From Odobenus rosmarus divergens (Eukaryota > Chordata > Mammalia > Carnivora > Odobenidae): a DNA stretch of 64,000 nucleotides. The notes below the pieces were generated by a model. That model searched no databases. It was not told the origin of the DNA and saw only the letters and a program-made list of their open reading frames with translations. Shown piece by piece: positions 45,040 to 56,986 of the stretch; positions within the stretch are counted from its first letter, which is position 1, and the number at the start of each line of letters is the position of its first letter. The stretch is taken from the NCBI RefSeq assembly GCF_000321225.1, contig NW_004450267.1:6387399-6451398 (forward strand), read 5' to 3'. The translations under genes were made by a program, and so were the position numbers.

Positions 45040-45790
45040 TTTAAAAAATTTATTGAGATATGACTATGTACATAAAGTGCTCAAAACTTGTTATAGATCA
45101 GTGAATTTTTGTGGGTAGACATTTATGTAACCACCATCCAGTTCAGCATTTCTAACATGCCAGAAGGCTCCCTCATTTGTCACTTTCAAGTTGATGTTCC
45201 GTTCAACAAAAGGTAATTAACAGTGACCCTTGAACAACATGGGTGTGAATCGCACAGATCCACTTACAAGTGGAATTTTTTTGATAATTACGGTATAGTA
45301 CTGTTTCTTTATGATTTTCTTAATAACATTTTCTTTTCTCTAGCTTACTTTATTGTAAGAATGCAGTATATATTACATAAAACGTACAAAATATGTGTTA
45401 GTATACAGTTTGCTATCGGTAAGGCTTCTGGTCAACAGTTGGCTATTGGTAAAGTTTTTGGGAGTTAAAAGTTATACCTGGATTTTCGACCACTGTGGGG
45501 AGAGGTTGGCTCCGCAACCTCTGCGTTGTTCAAGGGTCAGCTGTACTATTCTGATTGCTAGCACAACAGGGTAGTTTTATGTTTTGAGTTTCTTACTAGT
45601 GGAATCATACATCTGTGTCTGGTTTCTTATGCTCAGCACATGTCTGTGAGATTCGTCCATGATGCGTATAGCAGTAGTTCATTCTTTTTCATTTCTCTGT
45701 GGGATTACATTATGGACATATCACAGTGTATTTGTTCATTTCACGATTGTTGGGCTGTTGGCAAGTTTCTATTTTTTGGAAGTCTAGGGA
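45040..45790 (-). mobile_element. old L1 3' region (minus), hosting a Tigger element
   Basis: 'aaatttattgagatatgact', 'atgtaaccaccatccagttc' and, after the Tigger, 'actagtggaatcatacatct', 'tgtctggtttcttatgctca', 'gtgagattcgtccatgatgc' match the reverse of an L1M 3' UTR. Confidence 0.8.
45221..45543 (+). mobile_element. Tigger-type DNA transposon with inverted ends
   Basis: cagtgacccttgaacaac at the left and gttgttcaagggtcagctg at the right are inverted repeats (one or two differences). The 3' flank is TA; the 5' flank reads AA, probably a mutated TA. The 81-codon frame at 45,223-45,468 is element sequence; it is too short to carry a transposase. A sister copy lies at 58,032-58,325. Confidence 0.9.
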
Positions 45791-45943
45791 TTTGCCTCAG
45801 TATGCAGTGAGGAACCATTGATGAGTTTTGAGTGCGAAGATGAGATAATTTAAGAATACATATGTGTTGGCCTGTTTTTGTTATGTTGTTTTTGCAATGA
45901 AGAGAACCTAGGGACTAGGAGACAAGTCAGAAAGCTATGACAA

Positions 45944-46140
45944 GGGCGCCTGGGTGGCTCAGTCATTAAGCGTCTGCCTTCAGCTCAGGTCATGTTCCCA
46001 GGGTTGGGATCGAGCCCCACATCGGGCTCCCTGATCGGCGAGAAGCCTGCTTCTCCCTCTCTCACTCCCTCTGCTTGTGTTCCGTCTCTCAATGTGTCTC
46101 TCTCTGTCGAATAAATAAAATCTTTTAAAAAAAAAAAGAA
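45944..46140 (+). mobile_element. carnivore SINE (plus), perfect 15-bp duplication
   Basis: agaaagctatgacaa at 45,929-45,943 and 46,141-46,155. Sense to the host gene, so its AATAAA-containing tail is on the transcribed strand. Confidence 0.96.
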
Positions 46141-46439
46141 AGAAAGCTATGACAAAAATGTGAAGTATTGAGAGCCTAAGTTGCAGTGGTGGTAGTGGGA
46201 ATAAAAGAAATGAGATACATAGAAGAAAGAATTGAGGGATTTGATGGCAAATGGCTTTTGGAAAACTGGAGGAAAAGAGAAAAAGAAAAGGGAAACTCTG
46301 GGGTCTTTTCTTGGGTAACTTGAGAATGGTAGTGCCATTAATAAAAATTATTGGATCAGTTAGCAGAACTATTTTGGTGGGGAAGAATAATTACTTTGTT
46401 TTTAAGACACATGACCAGTGTGTGGGACATCAGTGGAAG

Positions 46440-48110
46440 TAGGCAAAGGGGAATTATTTAGCTAGAGTTAGAAATACTGGATTCAGCTGAGGAAGGACGT
46501 CTAATAGAGATTTGGGAATATGTACCTGGAGTTGATAATTGAAGCTACTAATTCTGGATTTGGTAGGGTGCTAATGGCAATGAAATTATTTGGACTGATA
46601 ATTGAAGTATTAATTGAAGCAATAATTGAAGGATATAGGTAAAAAGAAATCATTATATATTCTAGTTCCTAAGGAATAAATTAGATTGTAGCAGAGGGGG
46701 ATGGTTTAAAGATTATTTTTGGGAGCTGAGGGTAGATATCCGTATGAGGAATGAAAATGTAGAAGCAATGTTAAGGGATGAAACGCCAAAGGGGAGAGAA
46801 TTAGAGAAAGACAGAACTTGGGAAAATACCCATTATTTGGGCTGGGAAGAGGACCAGTACTTGTTGGAGATAGAAGTAGAATCCTGTGGTACAGTGACAT
46901 AAACCAAAAGAGGTAGTTCAGGTGTCATTACCAAAGAGGGGATAAGGATTGAGGTGGTGGGTCATATGATTCTGTACATAAAATTGTTTTTTGGTCTTCA
47001 GGAGAGCAGATCAGAGACCACAGTGCATGGCGGTAAAGGACTGAGTGGGTTGGGAGAATATGGAAACATTGAATGTAGGAATTGTATTAAGTTTATTTTA
47101 AGAAGGAGGAACAGCTCTTTTTCCAAAACTGGAGGCAAGAAGTAACAGATGGATGAAAATACAGCATTTTAGAAGCTGTAAAGAGGATTTGATTACAGGT
47201 GGAGAAGGTGTGATTTGAAGAAATTTTATGGAAGAGATTGAGGTTTTGATGGGATTAAAGATTTAAATATGAAAATGACTTGGATTAGTCAACGAGATAG
47301 AGAATTGTATTTAGAATAAATCAGTTGTGGAAGACCTCATAGCTTTCTGGTGGTACTTAACACCCAGTGTGTGGGTGTGAAGAAAACAGATGGTGAAGAT
47401 TGTCTGTCATTGGGGAGGTGCATGGTGAATATAATGGGAGGTCATGATATTCTGGAGAAGACAATATTAAATGGTTGATGGACTGATTTAAATTGCATGG
47501 GGAGACTAGGGAAGCCAAAAGGAGGTAAAGAGCAGGCGTAGAACTATAAAGTAGTTGTTTAAAAAAAAAAAAAGAGGTCTCTGAAGTTATAATCCTAGTG
47601 GTACAGCACTCTAATTGATGACCTATTTTTATATGTGTGTGGGTGGCTGAAGTGCAGCTGAAGGTTTTAGGAGTTGAGGAAGGTCAGGGTGTAGAAAGTA
47701 CTTCAACATCATTGTTGAAGTTACTGAGAATAATGGCTGAATGTGGTACAAAGAATTGAAGTCTTTGGGAAGGAAGGGGGGTATTCTGGAACTTGGTAGA
47801 TGTTGCAGATGGAATGGTTTAAGTGAGTAATGTAAACTGCAAAGAGATTTTTTAGTAATAGGAGTGGCCCTTTGGAGCAAGAAGCAGTTGGTCCTTTTAG
47901 CAAGCTAAAGGAGTAGAATGGATAGCTAAGTCATGAGAGAAATAGGTTGTCCAGGAAAAGCCAAGCTTGAGATACCGTGAAGGGGTAGTCACAACAATCC
48001 AGGCAGGAGATGATAGTATCTGACTTAACGGTGTGCGGATGGAGATAAACAGATTTGTTACATTTACTGGTTCTTTAAATTTCTTTATAAATTATACTTG
48101 CAAAATCCTA
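46440..48110 (-). mobile_element. long L2-type LINE (minus)
   Basis: Reverse L2 sequence over about 1.6 kb, clearest at the right: 'gtcacaacaatccaggcagg' and 'agatgatagtatctgactta' (about 47,990-48,025), with diluted matches to the left. All open frames in this block (46,706-47,903) are repeat-derived. Confidence 0.6.
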
Positions 48111-50620
48111 GCCATTCATATGCAAGGAACAAAAAAGATAAGGTAGGGTTATATACTAATAGGAAAGGCAAAAGACATAGGGTAGTTTGTTGACAGTAGA
48201 ACATGAATAAGCTGATAGAAGCTAGTAAAAGGGTAGAACAGAAATGAATGAGGAGGTTGGGGTTGACCTGAATGGGAATAAAGGTAAAAAGAAGAGGAGA
48301 GTTAAGTAACTTGTAGCAGAGAAAATATGGGGAAAACATAATGCTGTCTAGGAAATACCTAATGCCAGGAGCCTATTCCTTGTCTGCGCATAAGGACAGT
48401 CCTTGCCACCCATGATGTTGTAAAAATGGTGCAGTATGCGTTAAGTATTTGAAAAAATAGCATGATGATAGAGATACTGAAATCTTTTGACCTCTACATG
48501 AGTTCCTCAAAACCATGTCAGTGTGTGGTGATAATTTGTATACGTAAAGAAAAAAAACTGTGTGTTGATAATTTGTATACATAAAGAGGTTCAGGTAAAA
48601 AGTGGGAAGAATGGGATGGGTGGTAGGAAGGGGATGTCCTAAAGAATCTAAAATGGCCTCTGTAGTTTTTTCTTTTTTAATCTATAATGACTTTTATCTC
48701 ATATATTTCTTAGTGTTCTTAGGAGGCTGGTTGCTGTGTTTTCTCATTTCACTTATTACCTATATAGAGGTAAGTCCCAGATGCACAGTTCTAAATATAC
48801 TTTCCTGTCTTGTTTGTAGTTACCATTTATTGAACATGTCTAAAGGAGCTGTATTGCCAATTCCAAAACCAAAATATAGTTAAACTATTTGTTTCATTTT
48901 GATTTGTTTTTAAATCTCAGTGCTTGAAACCTTCATCATTTTCCATTGATGATATTTAAGATCTAGACCAGGCCCTTTATTCTTTGGCTTTGGCTTTGCT
49001 CTCAAACTTTTGCTTGTCCAGTTCTGCAGAAGTATTCATTTTTGTCAGTCTTTGTTGTCTATCAGCTTTCCCCTTGCACTATCAAAGGCTTGACTCGGTG
49101 CTTACCTGACTGTGGTTTTTGAGATTCTCCATCAGTGCCTTGCTGTGGTCCTGGCAGCTGACATTTTAAACCATTACTGGCCCAGTGCTGCGTTTTTCAA
49201 ACCCTTTGTATTTGCATTATATTCCTTAAATGATTAACTCACGCTTTCACCCTCTGAACAAAGAATACTTTCTGATCCTCCCTGTTTTTGATGTTATCCA
49301 TGTGTCAGAGAGCATATTTAGTGGCAGTGAGAAAAATATGACAAGACACAAAACACACATTATTGGTGTTCCACCCAAGTGCAGCTTTACTTCCAGAATC
49401 TAGCCCCAGGTCATTTGTCACTTTTCCCCCCTCCCTTCTACATTTAGTCTGCATTTAGTCAGTCACGAAATTTAATAATGAAGGACCTGTGGAGACCCAG
49501 AGCTTTGAAAAGCCTAAGAGGGACCAGGGAGGTCACTTTGCCCATCTCACATCTTTGCTGTAATCTGCCTGAATTGGTCTAGAGTTGTTTCCAGGACCTG
49601 CCTCTGACATAGCATGGCCTATTTGAGTGGGTTGTGTGGGTTAGATGAACCATGGATGTAAAGGAAGCTGTTGGGCATGATTGTAGTGGAAATGGTGAGA
49701 GAATCTTTTAATGGTAATTATATTAATTTAACAGAGAAGTGACTTCACAAGATAGGGGTTGGATGCCTGAAAATCTTGGTTGGCATCAAGGAGTTTTCCT
49801 TTTTAAATTTGAGAAGAGCCAGTATCCAGGGGATTAGAATGAAATACACAACTGTGTATTTCAAACTTGATGTTTTGTAGGGTCCTATATAGGTGCGTTT
49901 GTCAACATATGCACACCGGCATGTGTAGATACATTTAATGATAGACATAATGTGTTAATTTGATTAGGTTCTATAATTAGAGTCTTTAGGGAAATGGTCT
50001 TGGTAGTCTTAAGAGTGATTCCAGTGAATTGGTAGAGAATGTTTGGAAAGGTCATTGTCAAGTTATTGGGGTTATGCTTGGGAAATGGATTTTTTCAGTG
50101 ACTGTGGTGGCCTTTCTGGAATTGGTTCACAAAATTTGAGGGCAGTTTGAGGCCTATTTGTGTGTGAAGTTGGAGAGCCTTAGTTTGGAGGGAATGAGGG
50201 AACACACAAAATGCAGTTTTAGGGAGTTGTGAGTTGATTTGGTGGGAGTTGATACAAATTATAAGTTAATTGTGGAGAGGTTTTGAATAGGTAAGTGGGA
50301 GATGTTAATGGAAGGAATTTATAAGGAAGCTTGTTTATATTAGAAAAGTAAATTTCAAGAGTAAAATTGGAGAGATGGTTTAGGAAAGATTATTTTTTGG
50401 CGGAAATACAGCTCTTAGGGTAAAAACAGGAAGGTGAGGGAAAACTAAAACGAGTAAGTTAAGGTGTGGAGAATCAGAGTAAGCGGAAGGGTTAAGGAAG
50501 AGGTTACTGAAAAATTTTTTTATCGTGAGGAGTGTTGTGTTGGGTACTACTTTTGATTAGTGGTTCAGTAAGGGGAGGGGGCTTAAACGTCCCTTGGTTT
50601 GTAGGGGAGGGGATAATTCA
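48111..50620 (+). other. first intron, between repeats and CpG island 2
   Basis: G/T-rich intronic sequence. Holds a small tandem duplication (48,520-48,587) and a possible cassette exon (48,714-48,769). 48,660-49,300 may be old plus-strand L2. No other exon is seen. Confidence 0.45.
48714..48769 (+). other. possible cassette exon
   Basis: A pyrimidine-rich run and TTTCTTAG (AG at 48,712-48,713; an alternative AG at 48,721-48,722) lead into a 56- or 47-nt segment ending GAG|GTAAGT (GT at 48,770-48,771). Both sites are strong by eye. The 56-nt form is not a multiple of three. It may be exonised repeat rather than a real exon. Confidence 0.25.
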
Positions 50621-50639
50621 GCATAAGAGAGAAGCCGGG

Positions 50640-50850
50640 GCAGTCGCGAGCCGGGGGCCGGCTGAGACGGCCGCACGGGCGGGTTTTTGCCGGCGCGCCG
50701 CTGGGCGGTGGGCGGAGCAGCGGCGCGGGGCTGCGCGGTGGTGGGCCCAGAGCCGCCGCGGTCGCCGCCCCCCGCGAGCGCGGCCGAGCAGAGTCGGGCC
50801 GGCGTTCGGCGCGCCGCTCCGCGCACCCGGGCCTCTCCGAGGGCGCTCCA
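50640..50850 (+). other. predicted alternative first exon
   Basis: The right end is fixed by the GTAAGT donor at 50,851-50,856. The start is uncertain, probably around the paired GC boxes. I see no ATG with good context before the donor, so it would be non-coding 5' UTR. Confidence 0.5.
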
Positions 50851-50953
50851 GTAAGTGAGCAGGCCGCGCGGGCCGTGCGGTGGCGGCCGGGAGGAGGGGC
50901 TTTCCCGAGCGCCCCCAGCGGACCTCCGCACGCGGCTCGCACGGCTTCCTTTT

Positions 50954-51000
50954 GTTGTGTGTGTACGTGTGTGAGTGTGCGCGCGCGTGCGTGAGTGCGC
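50954..51000 (+). repeat. alternating purine-pyrimidine (GT/GC)n tract
   Basis: About 45 bases of TG, CG and AC dinucleotides with few breaks, including a run of eight alternating C/G near 50,978-50,986. Suited to left-handed (Z) DNA, just downstream of the predicted alternative exon. Confidence 0.8.
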
Positions 51001-51250
51001 CCTTGTGCAGGCAGGCGGCGGAGGAGCGCCGAGAAGCCGGGGCTTTGCCTGCTGGGGTGCCTCGGCGGGTGGCGGGGCCTCCCAACAGCCGTCTTCCGGG
51101 TCGGGGCCCGCCGCGCAGGCAGGGCCCCTGCTCCCAGCGAGATGGCAAACTTTGTGAGTGGCTTGTCGGCGGCCAACAAGTGTCTGCCTGTCAGCGGGGA
51201 CCGCCGAATGTTAATTGACAATCCCCCGCCCCCCCGCTTCCCTCCTAATC

Positions 51251-52729
51251 CTACTTTTTTCAAATGTTCTTTTGGACCGGGGTTTATTTACCGTCTTATG
51301 GTGTGCCATAAGGTCAGACGGGTAATTTGGTATACTAGACAAATAGTTTTTTACTTGGTATCAAGAGCAAAAAACGTACGCCAGGATCCGTATATTGGTT
51401 GGGCTAGTAAAACCTGCATGTTTAGTGGTAAGAACTGTCCTAAGGCCTCTCCGTAATTAGGCTATGGGGCAAACTTTTGCTCTCCAGACGTTGTGGAGCA
51501 TTTTTTACGGTGTCAGGAAAGAACTCCTTGTGTACTAGACTAACAGCTAGGTAGAGTTAGGAAATGCAGAAGTTAAAGCCCTTCCCAAGAGCTTGAATTA
51601 AAAACAGCTTTTTTTTTTTTACATAATTATGAGTGTTTAGTTTGCATATAGAGTTTTGCAAAATTGGGCACGGCGTGATTTAAAAAAAGCATTTCTTATT
51701 AATTTAAAGGGGCAGTGGTAAAGGCACCACGCAGATTTGAAATTTCAACTATGTTAAATGTTGCTATAAATAAAATCCTATTCAGATTTTTAGATTTAAT
51801 ATATCTAAAAATACGTTTGCAGTTGTCCTTTGGGTGCAGGAGGAAGTCCTGGGTTTCTCGTGCTTGTTTCTGGGCAGATTTTCAGTATTGTCAGCATGAT
51901 ACGGGTGTAGAACCTTAACCTGAGTGAATAATTTGCTTGAGATTACCAGTCTGTTTTGCAACTGGGAATAGACTCTGGGTCTCTTATTCCCAGTCTGGTG
52001 ACCTATCCAAGAATAGACTAAGTAAACTGGGTATTTTTCTGTTTGGTGGAAAATATGGCTGAGTTGATTTTGTAGTGAGTATTAAAGAGCCAAAAAGTGA
52101 ATGTGTGAACGTTTAATTTTCTTTTGCAACATTTAAATGTAGTTTCTCCACATGGTCTTTGGCCTTTCTTTGAATACAAAAGGGACTTTAGGATATTCCT
52201 CAGTATTAACTTTTCGTGGCATTTGTAGCACATTTACACTAGATTAAAATAGTTAGATGCTTATTGTAATTAACTGTGTTTTTCATGTGGGTATTCTCCG
52301 TGGCTAGAGAATAGCAGGTAACTTGAGAATGTTCAGCCTTCTCACAAATGCTAGGGAGAATAGGAATTATTATAATATAATATAATAATTAATATTATTA
52401 AATCTCTGATTTAAAAACTTTTGGCTCTTTTTATTGAAAATGCTTAAAGAGGTACAGATGGAATACCTGTGAATTTTCCCCTCAGCTTTCTGTACTGTTA
52501 TTCTCACTACTATTACTACACTAGCTACATACAACAATATTTGGTTAACATGTGTTTTGGTAGGCCTTTTAGAAAAGAGTACCTTTTCATAGTATATGAT
52601 TTGCAGTTGAACTTTTCTGTTCATTTCTTAAGCTTATGCCTTTCTTCCTATATCACAAAAACAAAAACAGTTTCTTCTTCCTCCTTCCCATCTCCAAAGA
52701 ACCCAGACATTTTTATTTTAATACAATAG
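51251..52729 (+). other. intron downstream of island 2
   Basis: AT-rich. A faint reverse MIR may lie near 51,930-52,010, and an (AATAAT)-like patch is at 52,368-52,400. No exon is recognised. Confidence 0.45.
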
Positions 52730-52905
52730 TTCACCACCAGGGGTGATTTTGGCAATGTCTGGAGACATTTTTGGTTGCCATCCTGGGGGATTCTGTTGGT
52801 ATCTAGTGGGTAGATGCTAAACATCCTACAGTGCACATGATAACCCTACAACAAAGAATTATCTAGTGCAAAATGTCAGTAATATTGATGTTGAGAAACC
52901 CCGAC
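52730..52905 (-). mobile_element. hAT-type DNA transposon fossil (minus)
   Basis: Reverse of the family at 16,322: 'ttggcaatgtctggagacat', 'atctagtgggtagatgctaa', 'gatgttgagaaacccc'. Confidence 0.88.
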
Positions 52906-53094
52906 CTCATATTATTGAGAATAACATTTTCCCAAATAATTTAAATCTATAAAAATTATTTATAATGTGATTGAAATATCTATCACATTGTTATGAATCT
53001 TTTTCCAAAGTTGTCATTAGAATGATCATGGGTCAAAAGTTATGAAGTATATTTTAGATCATCAGTACTTGGGATTTTGGACCTGCAAGATTAA

Positions 53095-53210
53095 CAAGTT
53101 TAACTCTTTTAGTATATACATTAGGAAATGGAGTTTCAGAGAGATTGTGACTTACCCAAGTTCTCACAGATAATGCAGAGCTCAGGTCTCTTGTTTCTAC
53201 GATAATTTAC
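53095..53210 (-). mobile_element. MIR fragment (minus)
   Basis: 'aggaaatggagtttcagaga', 'gattgtgacttacccaagtt', 'agctcaggtctcttg' in reverse MIR order. Confidence 0.8.
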
Positions 53211-53422
53211 TTAATTAAAATTAATTTTAGTACTGAAGGAAACAGTATTGGTCATTTTTGCTTGGTATACAAATACATTTAAATAGCTGAATTAAAAAGT
53301 AATTGCATGGTGAAAGTCTCAGTATTTAATGAATTATTGTTACTTTTTCAGATTCCCATGTGTTTGTTGAATTCATCAGCATGGTTTTGTAACTGTTGTA
53401 AATTTGGCAGTATCTGCTTTTT

Positions 53423-53612
53423 TTTTTTTTTAAAGATTTTATTTATTTGTCAGCGAGAGAGAGAAAGAGAGCACGAGCAGGGGGAGCAGCAGGCAGAGGG
53501 AGAAGCAGGCTCCCGCTGAGCAAGGAGCCAGATGTGGGGCTCAATCCCAGGACCCTGGGACCATGACCTGAGCCGAAGGCAGATGCTTAACGACTGAGCC
53601 ACCCAGGCGCCC
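53423..53612 (-). mobile_element. carnivore SINE (minus)
   Basis: Flanks cagtatctgctttttt and cagcatctgctttttt. Reverse head 'gagccacccaggcgcccc' intact. Confidence 0.96.
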
Positions 53613-54000
53613 CAGCATCTGCTTTTTTAAAAAGTGTTTGAAAATTTAAAAAGACCACATACAACTTTAAAACAAAACAGTTCTAAGTTAATTATGATAC
53701 ATTAGGCAACATTGCAAAGGCAAACCCAACTGGAATTGTTAAAACATCTTTGGGTGTCATGGATTGTGTGAAGATTGATCACCGTAAGGGTGAGTTATTG
53801 TGCTAATTGTAAATCTCTTCTGGCAAGATCCTTTTGGTTTAATTGTAGAAAAAGATATTGGAGCTTTCAGGCGAAATTAATTGGGTGAAATATAAATTGG
53901 GTATTTAGATGAAATATTTTCAAATTAAGCAGTATATTGTCAGAAGAAGAAGTGTCAATGGGGTTCTTTTTGTGTTTAAAATTTTTTTCGGTAGTACTTT
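53613..54000 (+). other. intron, nothing identified
   Basis: AT-rich sequence between SINEs. No exon or repeat named. Confidence 0.45.
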
Positions 54001-54214
54001 TTTATTTTTTATTTACTTATTTATTTTTTAAATATTTTATTTATTTATTTGACAGAGACACAGCGAAAGAGGGAACACAAGCAGAGGGAGTGGGAGAGGG
54101 AGAAGCAGGCTTCCCGCTGAGCAGGGAGCCCGATGCAGGTCTCCATCCCAGGACCCTGGGATCATGACCTGAGCCGAAGGTAGATGCTTAACGACTGAGC
54201 CACTCAGGCACCCC
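54001..54214 (-). mobile_element. carnivore SINE (minus)
   Basis: Long T/A-rich left end (decayed tail), right end 'gagccactcaggcacccc'. Flanks 'gtagtactttttt' / 'aatattactttttt'. Confidence 0.94.
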
Positions 54215-54412
54215 AATATTACTTTTTTTAAGTGAATAAAACAAAAGAGGACAGAGGATTGTATGAGCAAAGATTTCTTTGAAAACTTTTAAATAAAAAA
54301 TTTATAGAAAAAAATCTAAAATCCATATTAACAAAAAGAAAAAAATCAACTAGAGAAGCTGCTGTTAATATTTTAATATATGGCCTTCTTATATTTTCAT
54401 TAACTTTTTATT

Positions 54413-54603
54413 TTTTATTTTTTAAGATTTTATTTATTTATTTGACAGAGAGAGAGCGCACAAGCAGCAGGAGCTGCAGGCAGAGGGAGAAGCAGGCTCC
54501 CTGCTGAGCATGGAGCCCAATGCAGGGGCTCAATCCCAGGACCCTGGGATCATGACCTGAGCTGAAGGCAGATGGTTAACTGACTGAGCCACCCAGGCGC
54601 CCC
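54413..54603 (-). mobile_element. carnivore SINE (minus), perfect 14-bp duplication
   Basis: attaactttttatt at 54,399-54,412 and 54,606-54,619. Includes the 'gagctgcaggcagagggaga' body variant. It sits at the 3' edge of the large antisense L1. Confidence 0.95.
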
Positions 54604-55774
54604 TTATTAACTTTTTATTATGGAAAAAATTAAATAAAAAATTAAATGGTATTATGAATCTCCATATAACTATGATCTAGTTTCAACAATTAGCAATTAA
54701 TGGCCATTCTTGTTTCATCTGTACCTCTACCCTGTTTCTCTCATATTATTTGTTACAAAACTTTTTTTGAAATATTATAGACTCCCAGGAAGTTGCAAAA
54801 TTAGTACAGAGTCCTGTGTATCCTTTACCCAGCTTCCCCCAGTGGTGACAAATTTTATAAAGCTCTAGTAAGACATCAAAACCAGGAAATTGACATTGGT
54901 ACATTACTCTTAACTGCCAGATTTATTCACTTCGTACCATTTGTTTAACCTGAATTCGTTTGTGTGTGTATACGGTTGTTTGCAGTTTTCTCCCATATAT
55001 TAGTTCATATAACTACCACCACAGTGAAGATACAGAATTGTTCCCTCACCACAAAGAAAACCCCTCTTGCTACTCCTTTATATTTGCATCCCACCCCAAA
55101 AGCCCTCTGTCTCATTGCAGTCTTATTTTCCATCTCTGTAGTTTTGTCATTTCAAGAATGATATATTAATACATACTTCATTGAATCAAAACTCATGTGT
55201 TGAAGGACTTTGAGTGTATTCACTATTTCGCTATTAAGAAATAAAGTAGTTATGAACATTCACGTACAGGATTTTGTATATAGTTATGTACAGAGATAAA
55301 TGCCCAAGAGTGAGCTTTTTAGGTTGTATGGCAAGGGCAAGTTTAGTTTTATAAGAGCATTCCAAACTGTTACATTCCAAACATTACATTCTCATCAGCC
55401 GTGTGTGAGAGATCTACTTGTTCTGCATGTTCACCAACATTTGTTGTTATTATTTTTTATTTTAGCTATTCTAATAGGTATACAGTGATACCTTATTGTA
55501 GCTTTAATTTGCATTTCCCTAATGGCTAATGATACTGAACATCTTCATATGTACTTTCTTGCTGTCTGTTCATGCCTTTTTCTCATTTTCTAATCAGAAT
55601 ATATGTAATTTTTTTTACTGTTACATTTTGAGAGTTCTTTATGTATTCCAGTTATAAGCCTTTGTCAAATACATGGTTTGCAAACATTTTCTCAGTCTGT
55701 AGCTTATCTTTTCATCTTCTTCAAAGTTCCTTCACAGAGGAAATGTTTTTAATTTTGATGAAGTCTGGTTTCTT

Positions 55775-55973
55775 TTTTTTTTTAAGATTTTATTTATTTA
55801 TTTGACAGAGTGGGTGCACACGTGCATGCACAAGCAGGGGGAGCCGCAAACAGAGGGAGAAGCAGGCTCCCCGCTGAGCAAGGAGCCCGATGTGGGGCTT
55901 GATCCCAGGACCCTGGGACCATGACCTGAGCCGAAGGCAGATGCTTAACCAACTGTGATCCACCCAGGCATCC
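55775..55973 (-). mobile_element. carnivore SINE (minus) in L1
   Basis: gaagtctggtttctt at 55,760-55,774 and 55,974-55,988, identical. A 'gatc' insertion breaks the head ('gtgatccacccaggcatccc'). Confidence 0.96.
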
Positions 55974-56504
55974 CGAAGTCTGGTTTCTTCTATGGCTCAT
56001 GTTTTTGGTTCCAAGCCTAGGAACCCTTTTCTTTAGGTCCTGAGGGATGCCCCCTGTGTTTTCATCTAAAGTTCTGTAGTTTTATGTTTACATTAAATTC
56101 ATGATCCATTTTGAGTTAATTGTTATATAAAGTTGTGAGGTTTAGGTCAGACTTTTTTTTGCCTTTGGATGCCCATTTGTTCTAGCACTGTTTGTTGAAA
56201 AGACTACCTTTCTTCCGTGGAATTATATTATCTGTTGGGCATATTTATGTTGGTCTAGTTTTGGGCTCTCTCTTGCATTGATCTATGTGTCTGTCCCTCT
56301 GTCAGTACCACACTGTCTTGATTAATGTAACTGTAGTTTTTTAGTATATTCTTTAGGGTTTTATGTATATAAGATCATGTCATTTGTAAATAGAGGTGCA
56401 GTTTATTGCTTCCTTTCCATTGTAAATGCTTTTTATTTAATTTTCTTGCCTAGTTTTCCTTGTTAGAATGTCTAGTACAGTGTTGAATCAAAGAAGCAAG
56501 AGTA

Positions 56505-56698
56505 GGGGCACCTGGGTGGCTCAGTTGGTTAAGCGTCTGCCTTCGCTCAGGTCATGATCCCAGGGTCCTGGGATTGAGTCCCGCATTGGGCTCCTTGCTC
56601 AGCAGGGAGCCTGCTTTTCCGTCTGCCTGCTCTGCTGGCTGCAGCCCCTGCTTGTGCTCTCTCTCTCTCTGATAAATAAAATCTTAAAAAAAAAAAAA
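56505..56698 (+). mobile_element. carnivore SINE (plus) in L1
   Basis: Head 'ggggcacctgggtggctcag'. 'ccttcgctcaggtcatgatc' lacks one 'gg'. Tail ends in A13. L1 sequence resumes directly. Confidence 0.94.
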
Positions 56699-56986
56699 GG
56701 GGACAGCTTTGTCTTCTTTCTGGTTTTTGGGTGGAAAGCATTCAGTATTTCACCATTAAGTAGAATGTTAGATTTTTTGTAGATGGCCTTTATCAGGTTG
56801 AGGAAATTTTCTTCTATTCCTAATGTTTTGGGAGTTTTTATTGCTAAGGGGTTGGATTTTGTCACATGTTTTTCTTCCTCTGCTGAGATGATCTACAAAA
56901 AAAATAAAGATTCTTGTCCTCTATTCTGTTGATAGGGTGTATTATTTATATTACTTGATTTTCAGATGTTAATCCAATTTGGATTT

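Larger units (their letters stand above)
50635..51240 (+). promoter_or_regulatory. CpG island 2: second promoter
   Basis: Sharp CpG-dense block within G/T-rich intron. GC boxes GGGCGG at 50,703-50,708 and 50,710-50,715, an ETS-type CTTCCGGG at 51,093-51,100, no TATA. The strong donor CCA|GTAAGT at 50,851 gives rightward polarity. It could be an alternative promoter of the same gene or a separate gene start. Long frames on both strands (50,583-51,263 minus, 226 codons; 50,995-51,456 plus) come from stop-poor GC-rich DNA, and the plus frame starts on GTG, not ATG. Confidence 0.85.

Noticed and set aside
50583..51263. 226- and 176-codon minus frames and the 153-codon plus frame in CpG island 2
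   Set aside because: Same compositional cause. The plus frame starts on GTG, and the internal ATG at 51,142 is followed within 12 bases by a donor-like GTGAGT without a convincing exon.
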